NCBI GenBank assembly: GCA_963701385.1
Contig: CAVOZW010000001.1
Coordinates: 186,001 to 250,000, forward strand
Direction of reading: 5' to 3'
From: B30-G6 sp963701385
GTDB taxonomy: Bacteria > Desulfobacterota > Desulfobacteria > Desulfobacterales > B30-G6
DNA: 64,000 nt
Shown: piece after piece, positions 58,113 to 64,000 of the stretch
Numbering within the stretch: the stretch's first letter is position 1
How the letters are laid out: each line of letters opens with the position of its first letter
Translations under genes and position numbers: made by a program
Notes under the pieces: generated by a model
What the model was told of the DNA's origin: nothing
The model's database searches: none
The model's input: the letters and a program-made list of their open reading frames with translations, nothing else

Positions 58113-58445
58113 ATGATCGCATATTGTGGACTTAACTGTTCAAAGTGTGAAGCATATATTGCAACACAGGAGAACGATGATCAAAAACGGGAAGAGACTG
58201 CTCAAATATGGTCAAAACTTTATATGGTAGAAATCAATCCTGATCAAATCAACTGTGATGGCTGTAAATCGGATGGTGCAAAATTTTTCCACTGTGCAGC
58301 CTGTGATATTCGCCAGTGTTGCCTATCAATGGTTGTAGATAATTGCGCAGTTTGTGAAGAATACATCTGCAAAAAGCTATCCAGCTTTATCAAACTGGCC
58401 CCGAAGGCAGGTGCAGAACTCGAAAATATTCGAATTGCACAATAA
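58113..58445 (+). CDS. DUF3795 cysteine-rich protein
   Basis: 110 residues with many ordered cysteines: MIAYCGLNCSKCEAYIATQ, then INCDGCKSDG, FHCAACDIRQCC, and CAVCEEYICKK. This is the DUF3795 pattern, a small predicted zinc- or Fe-S-binding protein of unknown role common in anaerobes and archaea. GGGGAG lies before the ATG at 58113. Its neighbours are repeats and the Hdr-like gene, which converges on it. Confidence 0.85.
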   Translation: MIAYCGLNCSKCEAYIATQENDDQKREETAQIWSKLYMVEINPDQINCDGCKSDGAKFFHCAACDIRQCCLSMVVDNCAVCEEYICKKLSSFIKLAPKAGAELENIRIAQ

Positions 58446-58787
58446 AGCTATAGAATTTATTTATGATATCCTTACTACCTATGAACTTTTCTGTACAACC
58501 ACTCACAAAGAAAATAGATAAGATCATACGTCTTTGAAAGGAAAGAACAGGCCGAGGATGGGTCAACTCAAATATAGATTTGGAAATAAGTTTCAGATCA
58601 GGTGTGATTCAGATGCATTATAAGATGCATACATTATTTGGATAGCGAAGTCAAGAAATGGGTTTCTCAGCGGTACATATGGAGAAACACCTAACATTTT
58701 GGTATTTAGAAAAATTTTGCCGATAAGCTGGAGATGTCGGCCGATTTCCTTCGAGAAAGCTAAAACACAATATCTTGAATGGTGCGT
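58446..58787. other. Spacer holding a 150-base dispersed repeat
   Basis: 342 bases between two convergent genes. 58518-58690 resembles 63838-64000 (shared words ACGTCTTT, GAAAGG, AAGAAC, GTGATT, GATGCA, TACAT, TCAAGAAAT in the same order). No gene seen. Confidence 0.5.
58518..58690. repeat. Long dispersed repeat, copy 1
   Basis: Diverged direct copy of 63838-64000, same orientation, over about 150 bases. The second copy continues to, and maybe past, the right edge of the window. Confidence 0.55.
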
Positions 58788-60044
58788 TTATTTTACAAAG
58801 GCTGTTTGTAGCACTTCAATGATGCGTTCTTTTTTAAAAGGGGATTCAAGGATATTTTCATTCGCGTCTTTTAGAATACGATCCAAGTCATGCCAAAAGG
58901 CATACATTTTAAACTTATCATCACGATGGATGCCCATGGCATTAGCTACCAAATTGACATAGTTGGCGACTTCGAAATCAAATCGTTCCTCTTCGGCTGC
59001 AAATGTTTGTCCGCAATAATGACATATCGTCACCAAACGCTCAGCACCGGTTTTTGCAGCTTCTTTTAAACGATCTTCACGAAATTGGGCGCAACTTTCT
59101 GGAAACCAGCTGATGGCTCCGCTGCCACAACAGGATGTTTGCTTGCCGTGATGTTCCATCTCATTGAGCGTAACTCCTGGTATTTGCTGTAAAACCTCAC
59201 GAGGTCCATTGAGATCTAATTCAGTGTAGGCCGATTTGCAGGGTTCATGGAGGGTAACTGTTCCGGCCGAAGCATCGGAAAGTTTAAGTCTGTTCATGTT
59301 TCCAGCCAGATACTGTGGGAAAGACAATGTCTTGAAAGGCACATCCACCGCAGATAAAATGCCTTTATAAAAGCGACACTGACAAGTTGGACACCAGAGT
59401 ATGACAGCCTCAGGTTCAAAGCCGGAGATGGCAGCAACAAGTGTTTGCGCTCTTCGGCTCCCCTCGTCGATATCACCTAAGAAAAATAAGCTGTCGCCGC
59501 AACAATAATCCAACCCGGGAAGAAATGCGTAATCATCACCAACAGCATCCATGATATCCAATGCGTTGAGAATTTTTTCAGGTTGGAAATACACATTGCA
59601 ACCAGGAAAGAAAACATAACGGGCCTGCTGTTTGTTGCTTGGTTTGGTGATTTTGCTGTAATCCGACCCCGAAACCTGAACGCTTGCAAGAACCCGATGG
59701 GTGCTGTCGGGTTCCATAGCGTCTCCATAGGCTCTATTTGCAAGTCCTTTTGAAATATATTCACCCTTGATGAGTTCGTTGATCAGCATTGGGTTAAGAT
59801 CTTCTGGACACATTTCCGCCGTGCACTTGAAACATTCCATACAGGCAAACGCTTTGGTATACGCCCGTTGATTAGGCATCCCGCTCTCCATGAAATCAAA
59901 TACGTTTTCTTGGATTTCTTGAGCGGAAACATCTCTCATTTCAGTGTAGGGCAAAATCGGGCACCCTTCAGCACAAAACCCACATTGTATGCAGTTTTCA
60001 AGGAAACGTTGTTTTTCCTTGCCGTAGTGATCAAATATCGTCAT
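58788..60044 (-). CDS. Orphan HdrD/GlpC-like iron-sulfur oxidoreductase subunit
   Basis: 418 residues. Two 4Fe-4S motifs open the protein (CIQCGFCAEGCPI and CMECFKCTAEMCPED), and two CCG domains follow (CCGDSLFF with upstream FFPGCNVY; SCCGSGAISW with HEPCKS). This is the layout of HdrD, GlpC and related quinone- or heterodisulfide-linked reductases; cytoplasmic face of the membrane is likely. No membrane anchor, flavoprotein or HdrA partner is adjacent, so its redox partner is unknown. The ATG at 60044 is preferred over an in-frame TTG at 60071; the ribosome site is weak. It is surrounded by repeats. Confidence 0.85.
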   Translation of the reverse strand: MTIFDHYGKEKQRFLENCIQCGFCAEGCPILPYTEMRDVSAQEIQENVFDFMESGMPNQRAYTKAFACMECFKCTAEMCPEDLNPMLINELIKGEYISKGLANRAYGDAMEPDSTHRVLASVQVSGSDYSKITKPSNKQQARYVFFPGCNVYFQPEKILNALDIMDAVGDDYAFLPGLDYCCGDSLFFLGDIDEGSRRAQTLVAAISGFEPEAVILWCPTCQCRFYKGILSAVDVPFKTLSFPQYLAGNMNRLKLSDASAGTVTLHEPCKSAYTELDLNGPREVLQQIPGVTLNEMEHHGKQTSCCGSGAISWFPESCAQFREDRLKEAAKTGAERLVTICHYCGQTFAAEEERFDFEVANYVNLVANAMGIHRDDKFKMYAFWHDLDRILKDANENILESPFKKERIIEVLQTAFVK

Positions 60045-60247
60045 TCGGTTTTTTCTTTTTAGCACCAACAAAGGTTAATACACATCATATCAACATATTG
60101 TGGTTGCAAATAAACATGCAAGATAAAGATAGCAGTTACAATTTTGTGCCGATTTCAGATATCATCAAAATCCCAACCTTTTCACCTCAAGTAGCTGTGA
60201 AGGTTAGTAATTTAATTTGGATCATCTCCAAAAGAGTTGATCCAAAT

Positions 60248-60501
60248 TAAGGATTCAAGGATTCCAGGGGTCCAGGGTTCGAGTGAGATGAAGTGAGGCA
60301 TTAGCTGAATGCTTAAGAATTATAAAGAGTTATTGGAAACGCAGACGATGATATCCGGTGATCTGGATTATATGAAGAAGGAAAAGCTTCAGGAATTAAG
60401 AGAGGAACTCGGTGATGTAGAGAGAATGATAAAAGCGATGATCAAATCACTGGAAAACAAACACTTGAATCCTTGAATCCTGGACTCCTTGAACCCTTTC
60501 T
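60248..60501. repeat. Segment bounded by inverted TTGAATCC-type repeats, copy 2
   Basis: The left end reads AAGGATTCAAGGATTCC, then GGGGTCCAGGGTTC; the right end is CTTGAATCCTTGAATCC and then TGGACTCCTTGAACCC. The arms are inverted copies. The segment contains the 55-residue open frame and abuts the IS110 element. Confidence 0.5.
60309..60476 (+). CDS. Small coiled-coil protein, 55 residues
   Basis: Opens MLKNYKELLETQTMISGDLD and continues YMKKEKLQELREELGDVERM. Heptad spacing from about residue 20 to 50 predicts one helix or coiled coil; charged, no Cys. No good Shine-Dalgarno sequence (AGCTGA only). It lies wholly within the repeat-bounded segment, and its last codons are in the repeat arm (HLNP-stop). 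It may be the cargo of that element or a chance frame. Confidence 0.4.
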   Translation: MLKNYKELLETQTMISGDLDYMKKEKLQELREELGDVERMIKAMIKSLENKHLNP

Positions 60502-60572
60502 CCCAACTAACCCCCATGCCCCGGCAGGGGCACAACGAAGGACGAAAATATTGAAATAGATGAACGGATCAC

Positions 60573-60624
60573 GGTATTCTCCTGAAGGCTAAATATAAAC
60601 ATATCAAAAATCAGGAGGAATACC
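60573..60624 (+). promoter_or_regulatory. Hairpin that hides the transposase ribosome binding site
   Basis: GGTATTCTCCTGA (60573-60585) can pair with TCAGGAGGAATACC (60611-60624) with one bulge; the loop is 25 bases. The right arm contains AGGAGG, the Shine-Dalgarno sequence of the transposase, and ends right before its ATG. Such a fold would keep transposase translation low. Confidence 0.75.
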
Positions 60625-61884
60625 ATGACCCGAACAGATGATAGCAAAATTATTGAGATTGTACACCCGATTTGTTGTGGATTGGATATTCATAAGAAAA
60701 AAATATCGGCCTGTATCATTTCTCCACAAAAAAGCAAACCAGACCACTGCGAGGTCAAGGAGTTTGGGACATTTACTGATGAATTGCAGCGATTGCGATC
60801 ATGGTTACTTGAGAATGAATGTCCCGTTGTGTCTATGGAGAGCACAGGCATCTATTGGCGCCCTGTCCACAATGTATTAGAGGGAGCTGTTCAAGTGATT
60901 TTGGTGAATGCACGGGACATCAAGAATGTTCCTGGTCGTAAAACTGATATTGGCGACAGCAAGTGGCTTGCCGGGTTGCTGCAACATGGTCTTTTGCGAG
61001 GCAGCTTTATACCCCCCAAAGCTGTGAGACAATGGCGAGATTTGACCAGGTTGCGCAGGAAGTATGTTCAAACATTGGCTGATTATAAAAAGCGGACCCA
61101 GAAGCTTTTTGAGTCCTCCAACATTAAGATTGATTCAGTGGTCTCGGATCTTTTTGGTGTTACCGGGCGCAACCTGATGAATTTGCTATTATCTGATGCA
61201 CAACAATTGAGCCTATCAGATATTGAGGGTTGTGTTCGGGGAAAGCTTAAAGGCAAAGAACACGAGTTATGCCGGTCCATACAAGGTTTTTTTACTGATC
61301 ATCATCGGTTTATTTTGAAGCGACTTTTGAAGATGGTTAGCATGCTTGAAAATGAAATCGCGGGATTCGATCAGCAAATCCAACTCCTGATGGCAGATCA
61401 AAAAGAACTGCTTGGACGGATGAAAAAAGCCGCCGGCATTTCTGATGTTTCGGCTCGTGATATTTTGGCTGAGATTGGTCCTGACATGAGCAGCTTTCCG
61501 ACAGACACATCCATTGTATCCTGGAGTGGATTATGCCCCGGCAACAATGAGAGTGCAGGAAAGCGCAAAAGTGGCCGAAGTCCTGTGAGGAAGCACTATT
61601 TGAAAACCATAATGGTCGAGGTGGCATGGGCTGCGATAAAGAAAAAAGACTCATACTTCAAAGATAAGTATTACCGCCTCAAGACGCGTCGGGGTGCTAA
61701 ACGAGCGATTGTAGCAGTTGCTCACCGGATACTTCTTGGGATTTATCATGTCATAAAGGATGGCGTTGAGTTTCGTGACCTTGGAGCGGATTATTTGACT
61801 GAACGGAATAAAACGCAAAAGATTTCATACTTACGAAAGCAAGCTCAATTAATGGGGTACAAATTGATTGAACAAACAACATAA
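60625..61884 (+). CDS. IS110-family transposase (DEDD)
   Basis: 419 residues. The N-terminal RuvC-like DEDD domain shows D21 in GLDIHKKKISACI, the Glu in MESTGIYWRPVHNVLE, and the Asp pair in KTDIGDSKWLAGLL. A helical middle leads to the C-terminal Transposase_20 domain (ISDVSARDILAEIG, then SWSGLCPGNNESAGKRKSG). Members of this family recombine DNA guided by a structured bridge RNA encoded in the element's non-coding end. Full length and undamaged, so probably active or recently so. A near-perfect AGGAGG precedes the ATG but is sequestered in a hairpin. Confidence 0.95.
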   Translation: MTRTDDSKIIEIVHPICCGLDIHKKKISACIISPQKSKPDHCEVKEFGTFTDELQRLRSWLLENECPVVSMESTGIYWRPVHNVLEGAVQVILVNARDIKNVPGRKTDIGDSKWLAGLLQHGLLRGSFIPPKAVRQWRDLTRLRRKYVQTLADYKKRTQKLFESSNIKIDSVVSDLFGVTGRNLMNLLLSDAQQLSLSDIEGCVRGKLKGKEHELCRSIQGFFTDHHRFILKRLLKMVSMLENEIAGFDQQIQLLMADQKELLGRMKKAAGISDVSARDILAEIGPDMSSFPTDTSIVSWSGLCPGNNESAGKRKSGRSPVRKHYLKTIMVEVAWAAIKKKDSYFKDKYYRLKTRRGAKRAIVAVAHRILLGIYHVIKDGVEFRDLGADYLTERNKTQKISYLRKQAQLMGYKLIEQTT

Positions 61885-62135
61885 AAGTATTTTACAAAAA
61901 AAAGACGGATGTTGCTATTCATTATGGAGGTCGATTCACAACTGAAGCCACGAGCGCGTCAACTAACATGACCGATCAGCTGGGCACAACGAATTGTTGG
62001 CTCCTCAAAAGAGACCACGTATATAAAAATTACATTCCAAGCTGATTACAGATAATGAATAGAATATGCTAAAAATCAGAGATCTCCCAATAGCTATTTT
62101 CATATAAATTGGGAGAAGATCCTTTAATTTTAAGA
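61885..62135. other. Right IS flank and hairpin-bearing spacer
   Basis: 251 bases. The first 109 belong to the proposed IS right end, which could encode part of the guide RNA. From 62081 to 62121 a GATCTCCCAAT...ATTGGGAGAAGATC hairpin is present; related hairpins are at 57364-57387 and 57968-57993. No gene. Confidence 0.45.
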
Positions 62136-62717
62136 TTATATTTCTTTAGCTCTTTCCAAATACATTTCCAACATTTTTCGATTTTCTCTTTGGTTCCAAT
62201 CTATAGGCTGGTTTCCTGCTTCTGTATAAATCACCTCTTCACAAGCACCGTTTATGAAGATTAATGTTGCGGGGGCGGGTTTGTCCGTTTCTGGTTCAGG
62301 AGTTTTGAACATTATTTCATCTTCAAATTGCTTTTCAGTCAACCATAACATAGGATACTGTGGTCTTACTATTATTTTTGTAACGATCCATTTCATTAAA
62401 AATTTGGGTACGTAATCGACGGAAGCCGCAACTACGGTCAACCCTTTATCTTTATATTGGTCGTACACATCTTTTAAATGTATTAAGTATTTTAATGAAG
62501 CTATGTTGGGAAAAGCAACTACGAAAAACGCGATTTTCCCTTTATTGAGATGTTGGTAGATATTTGTTTTTTCACCCCTGCCCAGATCCTCTACAAGGAT
62601 GTCAAGTTCTTCAGCATAAAAATAGGTACCAGCAACCGATGTAGCTTCACACACCGTAAATATAGATAGAAATGAAATGAATAATACAAGCATCATAAGT
62701 AGTTTATTCTCATGCAT
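62136..62717 (-). CDS. Exported thioredoxin-fold protein lacking CxxC
   Basis: 193 residues with a signal peptide (MHENKLLMMLVLFISFLSI, cleavage probably near ATSVAG). The rest follows a TlpA/AhpC-like thioredoxin fold (KIAFFVVAFPNIASLKYLIHLK, then GLTVVAASVDYVPKF and APATLIFINGACEEVIYTEAG), but the active-site CxxC is replaced by residues of VAFPNIAS, so it cannot be a normal thiol redox protein. GGAGGGGG lies just before the ATG at 62717. Role unknown; a structural or binding function is possible. Confidence 0.65.
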   Translation of the reverse strand: MHENKLLMMLVLFISFLSIFTVCEATSVAGTYFYAEELDILVEDLGRGEKTNIYQHLNKGKIAFFVVAFPNIASLKYLIHLKDVYDQYKDKGLTVVAASVDYVPKFLMKWIVTKIIVRPQYPMLWLTEKQFEDEIMFKTPEPETDKPAPATLIFINGACEEVIYTEAGNQPIDWNQRENRKMLEMYLERAKEI

Positions 62718-63263
62718 AAAACCCCCTCCTATCAAAATTCCTTAAATACACTCGTAATTACGCTACAGAATATCAAAGAAAAATAATCCAGCAATCCAGG
62801 CAAAAAAATAAATCCAAAATACAAAGACACGAGTCAATATATTGTGCCTTGAACCGCAACAGCGAGCGCATTCCCCGTAGCAAGCTACGGGGAATGCGCT
62901 CGCTGTTGCGGTTCAAGACTACGCTAATAAATACTCAAACAGGAAATAGTGATTGATGGAGATAAGACCAACTGTCTGATCAGATAGTTTTTTATACCTG
63001 ATATGATTTGGACATCTTGGTCACATGATTCTACTTGGATTTCTCTTCTATCCTGAATCATATATGTCTTCCCTTGGATTCCATTGCCTGGAACCTCTCT
63101 TACAACTGTGATTATTTTCGCACATCGCTAATTTTTCTGTTACCTGATATCTACCGAATCGTTTGAGAGATATCAACGGTCTTGTCGTGTTGTATCCATG
63201 ACATTTTTGCATATATATCAAGACATAGAGCTCTTGGAAAAATTGCGCCTTGGTAGCATATTA
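62718..63263. other. 546-base spacer with a perfect long palindrome
   Basis: Contains the 68-base family-3 palindrome at 62849-62916. The remainder is AT-rich with no credible frame or terminator. Confidence 0.5.
62849..62916. repeat. Perfect 33-bp palindrome, family 3 copy 3
   Basis: Left arm 62849-62881, loop AA, right arm 62884-62916, every base paired. The arms begin TTGAACCGCAACAGCGAGCG and end near CCCCGTAGC. The right arm matches 36634-36686, including TGCGCTCGCTGTTGCGG. Confidence 0.9.
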
Positions 63264-63638
63264 TTATTTCTTTGTGGTCAGCATTAGACTAATTATTGAT
63301 TTATCGGACTGACCTGTACCGATATTAACAATCACATGGTTAGATCCTTTTTCACTCATAAGCCCTGAATGCCCCTGTGACTGGGTTTCATTCGTGATTG
63401 TCCAGCCGTTAGCAAGTAATTCATTTTTATAAAACTCGAATATCTGATCCAGGTTGTCGTTAGATTCCATCGTCACCATAACTGTTCCAGAAGCGCTAAT
63501 GGTTTGGGCGATAGTGGCTCCGGGATAAGGTGAAGAGACCTCCATCATCTCTTGGGGATATTCCATCCCAGCCAAAACCACATTTATAGAGAGGGAAAAA
63601 ACCACTAAAAAAGCACAACTAATAATATTTTTTGACAT
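63264..63638 (-). CDS. Small exported protein, unknown
   Basis: 124 residues with a signal peptide (MSKNIISCAFLVVFSLSINV, cleavage likely after VLAG). The mature part includes PYPGATIAQTISASGTVMVT and then DQIFEFYKNELLANGWTITN, a pattern seen in small periplasmic proteins that pair a YPGA segment with a helix-turn (YxxxLxxxGW). No catalytic residues. AGGAGGTCATT precedes the ATG. Role unknown. Confidence 0.65.
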   Translation of the reverse strand: MSKNIISCAFLVVFSLSINVVLAGMEYPQEMMEVSSPYPGATIAQTISASGTVMVTMESNDNLDQIFEFYKNELLANGWTITNETQSQGHSGLMSEKGSNHVIVNIGTGQSDKSIISLMLTTKK

Positions 63639-64000
63639 AATGACCTCCTATTTTAAATTAATTATTTACTCTTATTTCAACCGCCAACGTTACAGCTTTT
63701 CAAATAGCATTCCTCATCAACTGCCATAAGAAGTGAATATCTCTTGACATCGGCACTGAGGATGGTTCTAAGATTTCTCGCAATTTTTTAGTAGTGAGGC
63801 ATGGTGATTGCCTCGTTTCAAAATATTGAAGTTTATAGAAGATGATACGTCTTTAGAAAGGTAAGAACTGGTCCAGGTTGAATTCAAGTCAGCCCAAGAA
63901 TAAAAATACAGCTTCAGATCATTTGTGATTTGGATGCAATGTAAGGTACATACATGATTTGGTAGGGAGGGTCAAGAAATCGGTGATTTCATCAGGATTA
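63639..64000. other. Terminal spacer with a dispersed repeat
   Basis: 362 bases to the window edge. 63838-64000 is the second copy of the repeat at 58518-58690. No gene is visible. Confidence 0.45.
63838..64000. repeat. Long dispersed repeat, copy 2
   Basis: Direct, diverged copy of 58518-58690; shares GATACGTCTTT, GAAAGG, AAGAACTGG, TTCAGATCA, GATTTGGATGCA and TCAAGAAAT in order. It reaches the window edge, so its full length is unknown. Confidence 0.55.

Larger units (their letters stand above)
60540..61993 (+). mobile_element. IS110-family insertion sequence (proposed limits)
   Basis: About 1454 bases. It contains the transposase gene and is bounded by the direct 12-base word GGGCACAACGAA, present at 60528-60539 and 61982-61993 (one copy counted within these limits). 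The size is normal for the family. There are no terminal inverted repeats, as expected for IS110. The left copy overlaps a small hairpin (TGCCCC-GGCA-GGGGCA, 60517-60532), the kind of target some IS110/IS1111 elements choose. Non-coding flanks of about 85 and 108 bases remain inside; in this family one such flank encodes the bridge RNA. The limits are inferred from the repeat alone. Confidence 0.6.

Noticed and set aside
58699..58962. 87-codon plus-strand frame overlapping the Hdr-like gene end
   Set aside because: Most of it is antisense to a gene with clear Fe-S motifs.
57378..64000. CRISPR-like array in the repeat-rich end
   Set aside because: Repeats are dispersed, unequal and mostly palindromic, with no regular spacer length and no cas genes.

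Overview
The window looks like a chromosomal segment of a sulfate-reducing member of the Desulfobacterota (a Desulfosarcina- or Desulfobacterium-like bacterium). The evidence is the ahbC-hemB-ahbD set of the siroheme-dependent haem pathway, a long PPi-type phosphofructokinase, separate glyQ and glyS, an orphan heterodisulfide-reductase-like protein, and a birA-bioYMN biotin locus. The species call is inference; no rRNA is present.

Layout. 1-5.8 kb: the end of an ACT-domain gene, a ClpX-like AAA+ ATPase that appears to be transcribed without a leader, then ahbC, hemB and ahbD. 5.9-10.9 kb: an AMIN-domain membrane protein with a small coiled-coil partner, then two 387-residue paralogues (degenerate cyclic-nucleotide-like domain plus PilZ domain) on either side of a MinD/FleN-like ATPase, with a stand-alone PilZ protein facing them. 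This c-di-GMP/ATPase module is the best candidate for an undescribed system. 11-20 kb: PPi-phosphofructokinase, a polar amino-acid ABC transporter with a strong terminator inside its operon, smc and ftsY. 21-36 kb, almost all on the minus strand: acylphosphatase, a divergent NAD-dependent DNA ligase, a nucleoside phosphorylase, glyS/glyQ, a GHMP kinase, recO, mgtE, two SurA-like chaperones and mfd. 36.5-48 kb: tRNA-Thr, an NlpC/P60 lipoprotein, a hybrid histidine kinase, a 44-residue protein, an IHF-alpha-like protein, aconitase, an unknown membrane protein, a class A penicillin-binding protein and a SPOR/TPR membrane protein. 48-55.5 kb: a periplasmic protein, birA-bioY-bioM-bioN under a promoter that carries a likely BirA operator, then trkA-trkH.

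Two tRNA genes (Lys, Glu) at 55.5-55.7 kb mark a sharp change. From there to the end the DNA is AT-richer and gene-poor, and it is crowded with palindromic and dispersed repeats. It holds small unrelated genes: a phage-type protein, TspO, a DUF3795 protein, an Hdr-like Fe-S protein, an IS110-family element, and two small exported proteins.

A second theme is the number of short dispersed intergenic repeat families, at least seven, several of them perfect or near-perfect hairpins. Some overlap stop codons and one lies directly against the birA start codon. All coordinates and motif positions were read by eye; family calls rest on recognised motifs, not on database searches.
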